A program made the translations under genes and the position numbers. Positions 55,034 through 64,000 of a stretch of DNA of 64,000 bases are shown piece by piece. The stretch's first letter is position 1; the number at the start of each line of letters is the position of its first letter. The stretch is from Hymenobacter sp. PAMC 26628. Its GTDB lineage: Bacteria; Bacteroidota; Bacteroidia; Cytophagales; Hymenobacteraceae. Location of the stretch: contig NZ_CP014304.1 in NCBI RefSeq assembly GCF_001562275.1, positions 248,001-312,000 of the forward strand. The letters are read 5' to 3'. The notes under the pieces were generated by a model, which was given only the letters and a program-made list of their open reading frames with translations, made no database searches and was not told where the DNA came from.

Positions 55034-56032
55034 CTATGCAAACCTAAGCCAAATACCCCGCTGCAAGGCCAGGATGGCGCGCTCCTGCGCAAGGTACAGC
55101 GCCTGCGCCTCGGCCAAGGTAACCTCCCGGAAGCGTAGCGCCTGGCCCGGGGCGGCCTGCGCCAGGGCCCCAAAATCGGCGGTGATGGCCTGGGCCAGGC
55201 GCGGGTAGCCGCCGGTGGTTTGGCGGTCGGCGAGCAGCACGATGGGCTGGCCGCCGGGCGGCACCTGCACCGTGCCGTACGTCACGGCGCTCGACAGCAG
55301 CTCCGCGTCCGTCAGCCGCACCAGCGGCGGGCCTTGCAGCCGGTAGCCCATGCGGTCGGCCGCGGCCGTGATGGCAAACGGCTCCTCCCAAAGCGCCCGC
55401 TGGCTCGCCGCCGCAAACTGCCCGTACTCGGGCCCCCGCACGGCGCGGATGACGGGGTTGGGGCGCGGGACGGGGCACAGCTGGGGCCCCGGCGTCCATG
55501 TGGCCTGGGATATAGCAAATTGGTTTTCAGGTAATTCTGCCAAGAGCCGCTGGCCGATGGGCGACGGCTCGCCCATGGGCAGCGCATCACCGGTGCGCAG
55601 GGCGCGGCCGTGCCAGCCGCCCAGCCCGGCGCGCAGGTAGGTGGCGCGGCTGCCCAGTACTGGCGCCACGGCCACGCCGCCCGCCACCGCCAAGTAGGCC
55701 CGGCAGCCCGCCCGTGGCGCGCCGAAGGCCAGCTCCGCGCCAGCGGGGGCCCAAACGGGCCGGTTCATCCCAATTGGCTGGCCGTCGAGGGTGGGGGAGA
55801 GGTCGGCCCCGATGAGGGCCAGGAGGGTGCCCGCGTCAAAGCGGAGGCGGGGGCCCTGGAGGGTGATTTCTAGGCCGGCTGCGCCTGCGGGGTTTCCCAC
55901 CAGCAGGTTGGCCACGCGCAGGGCTACGGCATCCAGGGCGCCGCCCACGGGCACGCCGGCTTGCTGGTAGCCGGGCCGGCCGAGGTCCTGCACGGTGGTG
56001 AGCAGGCCGGGGTGCAAAATGCTAAGGCTCAT
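55034..56032 (-). CDS. pxpC: 5-oxoprolinase subunit C (biotin-dependent carboxyltransferase family)
   Basis: 332 residues from the ATG at 56032 (SLSILHPGLLTTVQDLGRPG). Then follow GVPVGGALDAVALRVANLLV, LEITLQGPRLRF, YLAVAGGVAVAPVLGSRATY, and C-terminal SSAVTYGTVQVPPGGQPIVL with DRQTTGGYPRLAQAI. This is the KipA/PxpC family. It overlaps the end of pxpB by 11 bases. It should work with PxpA and PxpB on 5-oxoproline. Confidence 0.95.
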   Translation of the reverse strand: MSLSILHPGLLTTVQDLGRPGYQQAGVPVGGALDAVALRVANLLVGNPAGAAGLEITLQGPRLRFDAGTLLALIGADLSPTLDGQPIGMNRPVWAPAGAELAFGAPRAGCRAYLAVAGGVAVAPVLGSRATYLRAGLGGWHGRALRTGDALPMGEPSPIGQRLLAELPENQFAISQATWTPGPQLCPVPRPNPVIRAVRGPEYGQFAAASQRALWEEPFAITAAADRMGYRLQGPPLVRLTDAELLSSAVTYGTVQVPPGGQPIVLLADRQTTGGYPRLAQAITADFGALAQAAPGQALRFREVTLAEAQALYLAQERAILALQRGIWLRFA

Positions 56033-56774
56033 GCTGCTGGGTGCTGGCGTACTCCGCCGCGCTGATGGACACGAAGCGCAAGGTTTGGCCCGCGTGCAGC
56101 AGGCTGGGGGCGGCCCGCGCGGCATCGAACAGCCGCAGCGGCGTGCGGCCGATGAGCTGCCAGCCGCCGGGCGTGGGCAGCGAGTAAATGCCGGTTTGGG
56201 GCCCCGCGATGCCCACCGTACCGGCCGGCACCCGCGGGCGCGGCTGGGCCAGCCGGGGCGTGGCCAAGGTCGCGTCGAGCCCGCCCAAATACGGGAAGCC
56301 CGGCGCGAAGCCAATCAGGTGCACGAGGTATTCAGGGGCCGCGTGCCGGCCAATTACTTCGGCCGCGGAAAGGCCAGCATGGCGGGCCACGAACGCCAAA
56401 TCGGGCCCAAACTCCCCGCCGTAGCAAACCGGAATTTCTACTAAATCGGCGGCCGCCGCGGCCGCTGGGGGCCCCACAGCGGCCAGCATTTCGCGCAGCG
56501 TTTCCGCTACCTGCTCGTAGGGTTGGTGCCGGCCGCCGTCGCTCACCAGCCACGGGTCGTAGTACACGGTGAGGGTGGTGAAGGCGGGCACGCACTCGCG
56601 CAGCCCCGCGAAGGGGTGCTGCGTCAAGTACGAGTTAAAGGATTGAATAGCCGCGTGCGTAGCCGGGCTAATGGCGTCGCCAAACTGCACCACCACGGCC
56701 GCATCGCCCAGCGGATACAGCTGCGCGGGGCCCCCGGGCGGCGCAGAAACAGCAGTGGGTTGCGGGTACGGCAC
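56022..56774 (-). CDS. pxpB: 5-oxoprolinase subunit B (KipI family)
   Basis: 250 residues from a GTG at 56774 (PYPQPTAVSAPPGGPAQLYP); the core begins LYPLGDAAVVVQFGDAISPA. Family motifs are ECVPAFTTLTVYYDP, EIPVCYGGEFGPDLAFVARH, YLVHLIGFAPGFPYLGGLD and GTVGIAGPQTGIYSLPTPGG. The open frame continues upstream into the SDR gene, but that part is not PxpB-like. The exact start is uncertain within a few codons. Confidence 0.88.
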   Translation of the reverse strand: MPYPQPTAVSAPPGGPAQLYPLGDAAVVVQFGDAISPATHAAIQSFNSYLTQHPFAGLRECVPAFTTLTVYYDPWLVSDGGRHQPYEQVAETLREMLAAVGPPAAAAAADLVEIPVCYGGEFGPDLAFVARHAGLSAAEVIGRHAAPEYLVHLIGFAPGFPYLGGLDATLATPRLAQPRPRVPAGTVGIAGPQTGIYSLPTPGGWQLIGRTPLRLFDAARAAPSLLHAGQTLRFVSISAAEYASTQQHEP

Positions 56775-56806
56775 GGGGCGGGTTCTAGTGGCTGCAAAGA
56801 TGGGGT

Positions 56807-56896
56807 GGCGTGGCCGCTGCGCGTCCGCGGCGTTCGCTTCGTCCTGCCGATAACCGTTCGGTGGCCGTTCAACCGCGCGAACTCGCAGCGCCTGTA

Positions 56897-56899
<3 letters not shown>
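56807..56899. repeat. interspersed inverted repeat, family B (copy B3)
   Basis: GGCGTGGCCGCTGCGCGTCC on the left, ACCGCGCGAACTCGCAGCGC on the right, with the centre TTCGCTTCGTCCTGCCGATA shared with B1 (opposite orientation). It is more diverged than B1 or B4. It overlaps the SDR stop codon. Confidence 0.65.
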
Positions 56900-57662
<763 letters not shown>

Positions 57663-58001
57663 TTTTTCGGTTGCATTAAGCAGGTAGTCTTGGCCCGCCA
57701 TACGGCCGAGGCCCCACTGCGGCCGGGCTCCCCAAACGCAAAAGGCCCGGCGGAACAATGTCCACCGGGCCTTTTGACAAGTCCATCAACCTATTGCGAA
57801 AGGCAATTGTGCGCACTTGGCGTGCGCGCAACTGCCTTTCGCCAAGTTCTTGCTTGGGCGTAACCGCTTACTGCTTGGCTGGTTATTAGTTACCTTCAGC
57901 ACGGCCAACGGCCCAGGGGCCCCGGGTTGCCGCAAAAGGCACGTAGCCCAGCCACCGGAATTGAGTCTTTGCGTGCGCTTTCACCTTTCATTTTCCAACC
58001 A
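57663..58001. other. intergenic region with two hairpins
   Basis: 339 bases. There is a terminator-like hairpin at 57738-57775 (AAAAGGCCCGG paired with CCGGGCCTTTT) and a 21-bp-arm imperfect inverted repeat at 57796-57842 (GCGAAAGGCAATTGTGCGCA and complement, five-base loop). No gene is seen. Confidence 0.6.
57738..57775. terminator. terminator-like hairpin
   Basis: GGCCCGGCGGA pairs with TCCACCGGGCC with one G-T pair, flanked by AAAA and TTTT on both sides. It lies upstream of the SDR start and shields it from readthrough. Confidence 0.6.
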
Positions 58002-58274
58002 ATGAAAACCATCCTAACCCTGCTAACCGGCCTGGCCCTGGGGGCCCTGCTGCTCCCCGCCCGCGCCCAAACGGCTCCCGCTAAGCCGCTGCGCTCGGCC
58101 ACGCCCGCCGCCCCACGCCCCAAAGTAGTTGGTGCTGCCGTGCGCGAGCCCGGCGGATATAAAGGCCCATATGTAGTGAGCGACACCAAGGAACTGGGCC
58201 AGAAATTTATCCAGCACAGCCGCCCCGATGTCAACCAAATGCATCAAAGCCTGGTGTCGCGCCCGCACGAATAA
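58002..58274 (+). CDS. small secreted protein of unknown function
   Basis: 90 residues from the ATG at 58002. The signal peptide is KTILTLLTGLALGALLLPAR. The mature part is short and basic with Pro-rich spacing (RSATPAAPRPKVV), then GGYKGPYVVSDTKELGQKFI. I do not recognise the family. It points toward the convergent bglX gene. Confidence 0.6.
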   Translation: MKTILTLLTGLALGALLLPARAQTAPAKPLRSATPAAPRPKVVGAAVREPGGYKGPYVVSDTKELGQKFIQHSRPDVNQMHQSLVSRPHE

Positions 58275-58308
58275 AAATATTTTTCGCCCCGCTCGGCCCG
58301 CCGGGGCC

Positions 58309-60636
58309 TTATTGCGTAAGCATGAACGAGGCCATCTGCACGTCGCGCGAGTTGCTGCCCACCATCACCTGGAACTCGCCGGGCTCGGCCACAAACTTCA
58401 AATCGTTGTTGTAGAACTTCAAGTCCTCCACCGTGAGGTGGAAGGTGAGCTGGCGGCTTTCGCCCTTTTTGAGCAGCACTTTCTGGAAGTTTTTCAGCTC
58501 CTGCACCGGGCGGCTGCTCGTGCCCACCACGTCGCGCAGGTATAGCTGCACCACTTCTTCGCCGTCGGCTTGGCCGGTGTTCTGCACGGTCACGGCCACG
58601 TCCAGGGCCCCGGCCATGCCGATGCTGGCGGCGCTGAGCGTGGGCTTGGACACGGTGAACGTGGTGTAGCTCAGGCCGTAGCCGAAGGGGTAGAGCGGGT
58701 CGTTGGGCAGGTCGAGGTAGCGCGACTTGTACTTGTCGAGCTTCACGCCGGCGTAGGGGCGGCCGGTGCTTTTGTGGTTGTAGTAGATCGGAATCTGGCC
58801 CACCGCCCGCGGGAAGGTGGCCGTGAGCTTGCCGGCCGGGTTGTAGGCCCCGAACAGCACGTCGGCCACGGCGTGGCCGCCCTGCGTGCCCGCAAACCAG
58901 GTTTCAAGGATGGCGTCGGCGTGCTGGTCCTCCCAGGGCAGCGTCAGGGGGCGGCCGTTCAGCAGTACCACCACCAGGGGTTTGCCGGTGGCTTTCAGCG
59001 CCTTGAGCAGGTCGAGCTGGCGGCCGGGCAGGCCGATGTCGGCGCGGCTGGCGGCCTCGCCGGTCATGCCCTGGCTTTCGCCCACCACGGCCACCACCAC
59101 GTCGGCGCTCTGGGCGGCGGCCACAGCTTCGGCAATCAGGGCCTCGGGGGCCCTTGGGTCGATGTTCAGCTCGCCGCCGTGGGCGTTCAGGCGGTCAATC
59201 ATCTGCTGGTCGTCGGCCACGTTGGCGCCCTGGGCCATTATAATCTTCACGCCCGGCGCGGCGGCCCGCAGGCCCTGCTCGACGGATACGGCCTGCTTCC
59301 AGTCGCCGGCGCCGCTCCAGCTCCCGATCATGTCGCGCTGGCGGTTGGCCAGGGGCCCCACCAGGGCAATGGTGCCGGTCTTTTTGAGGGGCAGGGTTTG
59401 CTTGTCGTTTTTGAGCAGCACGAAGCTGCGGCGGGCTACGTCGCGGGCGTCGGCCAGGTACTGCTTCTTCATCAGCGTGGCCTTGGCGCGCTTCTCGCTC
59501 ACGCCGTGGTAGGGGTCGGTGAACAGGCCGAGGCGGTACTTGGCTTCCAGCACGCGGCGGCAGGCCAGGTCAATGTCGGCCTGGGTTACGGTGCCGTCGG
59601 CCAGGTTTTTCGCCAGGTTATTCAGAAAAATCTCGCCCACCATATCCTGGTCAATGCCGGCCTTCAGGGCCAGCTCTGACACCTTTTTATCATCGCCCAG
59701 GCCGTGGGCTTCCAGCTCGTTGATGGCGGTGTAGTCCGTCGCCACGAAGCCGTTGAAGCCCCACTGTGTGCGCAGCAGGTCGGTCATCAGGAACTTGTTG
59801 GCCGTGGCCGGGATGCCGTTCACGTCGTTGAACGACGACATCACCGAGCCCACGCCGGCCTCCACTGCCGCCTTGTAGGGCGGCAGGTATTCGTTGTACA
59901 TGCGCTGGAGGCTCATGTCGGTGGTGTTGTAGTCGCGCCCGGCCTCGGCGGCCCCGTATAGGGCGAAGTGCTTGAGGCAGGCCATCACCCGGTCGGGCCG
60001 GGTCATGTCGTTGTCGGGGCCCTGGTAGCCGCGCACCATGGCCCGGGCAATCTGTGAGCCCAGGTAGGGATCTTCGCCGCTGCCCTCCATGATGCGGCCC
60101 CAGCGCGGGTCGCGGGCAATGTCCACCATCGGCGAGTACACCCAGTTCACGCCGTCGGCGCTGGCCTCGTCGGCGGCAATGCGGGCGGTTTTTTCCATCG
60201 CCGGCAGGTCCCACGACGCGGCCAGGCCCAGCGGCACCGGGAAGATGGTGCGGTGCCCGTGGATGACGTCGTAGCCCAAAATGAGCGGGATGTGCAGCCG
60301 CGACTCCTTGATGGCCAGGGCCTGGAGCTTGCGCGCCGCCACCGGCGTGTAGGTGTTCAGCACGGCCCCCACGCGGCCCTTGCGGATGTTGGCGTCCACG
60401 TCCTTGCTCACCACGGGCCCCGTCACGTCGAAGCCGACGGACACGAGGTTGAGCTGGCCGATTTTCTCCTCGGGTGTCATCTTGCCCAGCAGGTTGTCAA
60501 CGAAGGCCGTCATTTTGGCGTCGGCCGCGGGCAGCGCGGTTTTGGGCGCGGCCGCCTGCTGGGCCGCCGCCGGCAGGGCCCCCAGGCCCAGCGTGAGTAA
60601 GAAAAGGGCCGTGCGAATACGGGTGGATTGGGTCAT
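58309..60636 (-). CDS. bglX: periplasmic GH3 beta-glucosidase
   Basis: 775 residues with a signal peptide (RIRTALFLLTLGLGALPAAA). Full GH3 architecture is present. The (alpha/beta)8 domain has LLGKMTPEEKIGQLNLVSVG, HIPLILGYDVIHGHRTIFPV and the nucleophile Asp in GFVATDYTAINELEAHGLGD. The alpha/beta sandwich has LLKNDKQTLPLKKTGTIAL and ADVVVAVVGESQGMTGEAAS. A fibronectin-type C-terminus (YGLSYTTFTVSKPTLSA) ends it. It releases glucose from beta-linked oligosaccharides. It is the intact counterpart of the broken GH3 gene 6 kb away, and lies downstream of the GH43 and GH144-like genes. Confidence 0.95.
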   Translation of the reverse strand: MTQSTRIRTALFLLTLGLGALPAAAQQAAAPKTALPAADAKMTAFVDNLLGKMTPEEKIGQLNLVSVGFDVTGPVVSKDVDANIRKGRVGAVLNTYTPVAARKLQALAIKESRLHIPLILGYDVIHGHRTIFPVPLGLAASWDLPAMEKTARIAADEASADGVNWVYSPMVDIARDPRWGRIMEGSGEDPYLGSQIARAMVRGYQGPDNDMTRPDRVMACLKHFALYGAAEAGRDYNTTDMSLQRMYNEYLPPYKAAVEAGVGSVMSSFNDVNGIPATANKFLMTDLLRTQWGFNGFVATDYTAINELEAHGLGDDKKVSELALKAGIDQDMVGEIFLNNLAKNLADGTVTQADIDLACRRVLEAKYRLGLFTDPYHGVSEKRAKATLMKKQYLADARDVARRSFVLLKNDKQTLPLKKTGTIALVGPLANRQRDMIGSWSGAGDWKQAVSVEQGLRAAAPGVKIIMAQGANVADDQQMIDRLNAHGGELNIDPRAPEALIAEAVAAAQSADVVVAVVGESQGMTGEAASRADIGLPGRQLDLLKALKATGKPLVVVLLNGRPLTLPWEDQHADAILETWFAGTQGGHAVADVLFGAYNPAGKLTATFPRAVGQIPIYYNHKSTGRPYAGVKLDKYKSRYLDLPNDPLYPFGYGLSYTTFTVSKPTLSAASIGMAGALDVAVTVQNTGQADGEEVVQLYLRDVVGTSSRPVQELKNFQKVLLKKGESRQLTFHLTVEDLKFYNNDLKFVAEPGEFQVMVGSNSRDVQMASFMLTQ

Positions 60637-60674
60637 GAGTAAGAAGGGTAGGGATGTAAGTTGGCATTGTTGTG

Positions 60675-60792
60675 TAGCGTGGCCTCTGCGAGTCCGCGAC
60701 GAGCGCAGCGAGTGGTAAAGTTGAACGGCTGGAGTTGAACGGGCTACCGTCCCACTCGCTGCGCTCGTCGCGGACTTGCAGCGTCCACGCTA
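60675..60792. repeat. interspersed inverted repeat, family B (copy B4)
   Basis: TAGCGTGGCCTCTGCGAGTC... to ...CTTGCAGCGTCCACGCTA. The arms extend about 40 bases each, with an inner GACGAGCGCAGCGAGTGG/CCACTCGCTGCGCTCGTC stem that is perfect. It lies between the GH43 pseudogene and bglX. Confidence 0.85.
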
Positions 60793-60799
60793 ATGTGGG

Positions 60800-62542
60800 T
60801 TACGGCGCGTTTTGCACCTTGGTGGCGTGGCCGACGCCGTTTTCATTCACGGCTTCGATGGTGAAATAATAGGGCAGGTCTTTGTCCATGCCTTTGAAGT
60901 AGTAGTCGGTTTGGCTGTGCACCAGAATGCTGTGGTAGAGCTTATTGGGCGCAATGCCGATGCGAATATTGTAAGCGTAGGCGTCGCTGGCCGGGGCCCA
61001 CTTCAGCCAGGCGCTGCGCTTGTCGTGCTCCGTGCGCAGCACCACAAATTCGCGCACCGCCACCGGCTTGGGGCCCCCGGCGCTGCCAAACACCCGCAGC
61101 CCGCTCAGGGCAAACTTGCCGGTGGGCATGTGCACGTTTTCGAGCTTCAAATAACGCGCCTGCACGGCCCTGGGCAACTCAACGTAGTCGTGCGGCACGT
61201 CGGTTTTGTTGCGGCTCTTGTCCACCAATAGCTGCCATTTCTGCCCGTCGAGCGAGTACAAAAGCTTGTACTGGTGGTAGATGCCCAGCTGCTTGCCCAG
61301 GAATTCCGCGTCCTGGTCGGCGTAGTTGATTTGCACGGCGCGCACGGCGCTCACCCGGCCCAGGTCGGTTTCGAACTACTCGCCGGGGCCCCCGGTGGCG
61401 GCGCTCCAGTAGGTTTTAATGCTCTCGTCCACCGCCAGGTTGGGCGCGTAGCCGCCGAGCGTGGACGAAGCTCGCACCGGCTTTTGGTAGTTGAGCAGCA
61501 TCCAGCCGGTGAAGGTGCTTTTGAGGTGGTCGGCGGGGCCGGTGGGCAGGTAGTGCGGGTAGTCGCCAAAGTCGGTGTCAGTGTAGAGCACGCCGTCGGC
61601 GTCGAAGCCCGCGGGCCACAGGCCCAGCCGCCGCTCGAAGTTGTTTTTCACCGCCACCACCATCGTCGAAAGGTGCCAGTACGAGCCCCACACGTCCTGG
61701 AACGTGTTGCCGTGGCCCGCCCCGCGCGCAAAGCCGCCGGGCTTGTAGGCAAACGGGTTGTGCGGCTGCGGCACGAAGGGCCCCAGGGGCCCGGTGGCCA
61801 CCTGCACGCCGTCGGCGTAGCCGCTGAATTCGGTGCCCGGGGCCCCGTATTGCAGGTAGTACTTGCCGTTGTGCTTGGTCATCCAGGCGCCTTCCATGAA
61901 CGGGTCGAGGAAGGTATTGTCCAGGTATTCGCCGAAGCGCTGCCAGCCGAACTGCTTGTCGTTCAGCCCGAACATCTCCTTTTTCTCGCCCATGGGCTGG
62001 AAGGTTTTGCGGCTGATCTGCTGGCCGTAGAGCGGGTAGGTGTTCGAGCTGCCCCAGTACAAGTACAGCTTGCCATCGGTGTCGAGGAAAAAATCCGGGT
62101 CCCAGGCCCCCGCCTGGAAGGGGTACACGGCGTGCTTCCACTGGTTGTGCAACGGGTCGGTGCTCATCCAGAGCGGGAAGTTTTTCTCCTGCGTCGAGCC
62201 GAACACCAGCAGCGTATCGCCCACGGCGCACACGGCCGGCGCGCACAGGTCGTCGTAGGTTTTCAGCCCCGGCGGAATGAACGTGCGCTCAATAAACTGC
62301 CAGTCGTACAAGTCTTTGCTGTGCCAATACCCGCGTTGGTTGGTCGAGAATAAATAGTACGTGCCCTTAAAAAGCGTAATCACTGGGTCGGCCGTGGCGC
62401 GGTGCCGCCCCGCGGTCGAGAAGTTCGGGATGGGCGTGTAGCCGTAGTCCAGGTTCAGTGGGTTGCAGTAGGTGCGGCGCGGGGGCCCCGGCTGGGCCGC
62501 GGCGGCCGTGGCTAGGAGGAGAAGAAAGAGGATGTTTTTCAA
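60800..62542 (-). pseudogene. GH43 family glycosidase with CBM, interrupted by one TAG
   Basis: Signal peptide (KNILFLLLLATAAAA), then a GH43 five-bladed propeller (YCNPLNLDYGYTPIPNF, catalytic Asp in ATADPVITLFKGTYYLFSTN, WDPDFFLDTDGKLYLYWGSS, EGAWMTKHNGKYYLQYGAPG). An F5/8-type carbohydrate-binding domain and a fibronectin-like end follow. The frame is open for its whole length except TAG at 61376-61378, where Gly-Glu-stop-Phe-Glu-Thr-Asp-Leu-Gly fits an original Trp (TGG). The first 388 residues, the whole catalytic part, could still be made. Confidence 0.88.
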
Positions 62543-62586
62543 GGTAAAATCAGAAAAAGGCCGTCATGAAATACCTGCTTTAACTC

Positions 62587-62694
62587 CAGGCCGTCATGCT
62601 GAGCGCAGCCGAAGCATCTCTCCCGCTGACTAACCAGCCGATTGGATCACTGCCGCAGTAGAGATGCTTCGGCTGCACTCAGCATGACGGCCTG
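62587..62694. repeat. interspersed inverted repeat, family A (copy A5)
   Basis: CAGGCCGTCATGCTGAGCGC on the left and CACTCAGCATGACGGCCTG on the right. The inner stem is CCGAAGCATCTCT/AGAGATGCTTCGG. It lies between the GH144-like gene and the GH43 pseudogene. Confidence 0.85.
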
Positions 62695-62717
62695 GGAATA
62701 GCGATTAAGGCCTCGTT

Positions 62718-64000
62718 CTACTTCTTCAGTTCCGGGCTCTCAAAGCCCAGCTTCGTCAGGCCGCGCTGCACCTCGGGGGCGCTCATGAAGAGCTTCCAGA
62801 GCAGGCCAGTGCGCTGGTTCTCAATCATGGCCACGATGGGGCCCTGGTCGATGGCCAGGTACGACTTGGCGTACCAGTTGTGCTCCTCGCTGTAGGCGTC
62901 CACGAAGCCGTAGGGCCCCCAGATTTTATCCCCTAAATCGTTGTAGAAGTGCTTGAGGGCCAGCATCGATTCGGCCGGCGCGTAGGGCATAGCCGACAGC
63001 GCCGCGGTGGGCGAAATCACCCCAAGGTCCTCGGTGGGCGAGTGGGCGGCGTAGCCCTGGTAGCTGTCCGAGGCGGTGAGGCCCCAGGCGTTAGCGCCGT
63101 AGCCCTTGTAGTGCTTGGGGTTGGCCACGCAATAGGCGCGGTTGATGAGCGTGTGGCGCTGGTTCTGCGCCCAGTAGTCGGCGTGCGCGTCCTTCAGGCC
63201 GTGGGGGTTAAGGCCCAAAAACGAGTAGTGCGAAAAGAACAGGGGGCCCCCCAATTCGGGGCCCAGGGGCAGCTGCTGGCCGTAGTAGGTTTTGCCGTTC
63301 AGGTAGTCGGGGCCTGTAGCCCAGCCCTGGTCGTACACGGCCTTGTCGATGGCGTAGCGGGGCGAGCCGGCGGCCAGCACGTAGGTCACCAGGGCCTCGT
63401 TCCAGCCGTGCAACTGGTGGTTCATGCTCCAGCCGTTGTTGGGGCTCCAGTGCCAGTACAGCACGTTCTGGCCCTGGGTAAACCAGCTCCACTCCACGCC
63501 CTCCCACATCCAGAGCACCTTATTGCGCACGTTGCTTTCGTCGGGCGTGTCCTTGGTGAAGTACTGGCGGGCGCAGAGCAAGCCCTCGTACATAAAGGAC
63601 GTTTCCACAATATCGGCTCCGTCGTCTTTTGGGCTGAAGCGGATGGTGTGGCCCGTGGCCCCGTCGTACCAGTGCGGAAACGCGCCGTGGTACTGGTCGG
63701 CCTTCCACAAGAAGTTCACGATTTTGCTGACCCGCGCCGCCGCCAGGGCCCGCGTGATCCAGCCCCGCTCGGCGGCCACGATGATGGCCATCAGGCCGAA
63801 GCCCGTGCCGCCGGTCGTCACCACCTCGTCGCCGTAGTCGTACGACTTGTTGCTGCGCTCCCGCGCCATGCCGCTCACCGGGTGCCCAAAATCCCAGAAA
63901 TAACGGAACGTCTGGCGCTGCACCTGGTCGAGCAGCTGCTCGTCGGTGAGGTGGCGGGGCCGCTGGCGCGGGTCGAAAGCGGCAGGTTTGGTGGCCGGCT
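62718..64000 (-). CDS. GH144-like (glucoamylase-family) protein, 5' end cut by window
   Basis: At least 427 residues; the open frame runs through the window end with DEQLLDQVQRQTFRYFWDFG. It matches the 'glucoamylase-family' proteins now placed in GH144 (endo-beta-1,2-glucanase type): SYDYGDEVVTTGGTGFGLMA, GAFPHWYDGATGHTIRFSPK, DIVETSFMYEGLLCARQYF, NGWSMNHQLHGWNEALVTYV, and HSPTEDLGVISPTAALSAMP. (alpha/alpha)6 barrel, probably exported. It stands upstream of GH43 and bglX in one direction, so a GH3 enzyme would act on its products. Confidence 0.85.
   Translation of the reverse strand, partial: PATKPAAFDPRQRPRHLTDEQLLDQVQRQTFRYFWDFGHPVSGMARERSNKSYDYGDEVVTTGGTGFGLMAIIVAAERGWITRALAAARVSKIVNFLWKADQYHGAFPHWYDGATGHTIRFSPKDDGADIVETSFMYEGLLCARQYFTKDTPDESNVRNKVLWMWEGVEWSWFTQGQNVLYWHWSPNNGWSMNHQLHGWNEALVTYVLAAGSPRYAIDKAVYDQGWATGPDYLNGKTYYGQQLPLGPELGGPLFFSHYSFLGLNPHGLKDAHADYWAQNQRHTLINRAYCVANPKHYKGYGANAWGLTASDSYQGYAAHSPTEDLGVISPTAALSAMPYAPAESMLALKHFYNDLGDKIWGPYGFVDAYSEEHNWYAKSYLAIDQGPIVAMIENQRTGLLWKLFMSAPEVQRGLTKLGFESPELKK

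Overview
The window is a GC-rich chromosomal segment from a Bacteroidota bacterium, most likely Hymenobacter or a close relative. Evidence for this is a SusC/SusD pair, FecI/FecR-type regulators, promoter -7 boxes of the form TAnnTTTG, a SpsF/NeuB-type surface-sugar cluster, and very frequent GGGCCC/GGGGCCCC palindromes. No rRNA, tRNA, CRISPR array, integrase or transposase gene was recognised. The genus assignment is inference from style, not from a marker gene.

Layout. 1-5.4 kb: lipoprotein, glycine decarboxylase gcvP, a divergent lysine/alanine-dehydrogenase-type enzyme, and a Uma2 protein. 5.4-16.3 kb: a polysaccharide utilisation locus read on the minus strand (ECF sigma factor, FecR anti-sigma, STN-containing SusC, SusD, LamG lipoprotein, GH130, sugar MFS transporter). 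16.4-23 kb: exonuclease, CsbD-like and LEA-like small proteins, two related secreted proteins, and three uncharacterised proteins. 23.3-30.7 kb: the 2-oxoglutarate dehydrogenase complex (sucA, sucB, then lpdA after a DUF4126 gene and a stretch of degraded DNA). 30.7-32.3 kb: an AT-richer insert with an unknown lipoprotein and a HEPN/MNT pair. 32.3-36.8 kb: pncB, DUF1345, a NarL-type regulator, an SMR transporter, and a fatty acid hydroxylase/sterol desaturase.

37.1-45.1 kb is the most interesting block. It is a minus-strand cluster of GT-B-like transferase, cytidylyltransferase, split transketolase, GSA-type aminotransferase, SDR, KdsC-type phosphatase and a NeuB-type synthase without a SAF domain. 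Together these look like a complete route to a CMP-activated 3-deoxy-ulosonic (nonulosonic-like) sugar built with a transketolase step, a combination I cannot match to a characterised pathway. Five of its seven gene junctions carry an interspersed hairpin repeat.

45.4-52.4 kb and 58.3-64 kb hold plant-glycan degradation genes in decay. Intact members are GH30, a carboxylesterase, GH3 (bglX) and a GH144-like enzyme (cut by the window end). Broken members are a chimeric SusD fragment, a GH30 tail, a frameshifted esterase, a GH3 gene with three internal TAG codons plus a frameshift, and a GH43 gene with one internal TAG. Between them lie a 5-oxoproline utilisation operon (pxpB, pxpC, pxpA, NRAMP-like transporter) and an SDR gene disrupted at a run of nine G.

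At least four families of roughly 90-150 bp inverted repeats (called A to D here) fill intergenic spaces throughout. They are probably the main non-coding structural feature of this genome.
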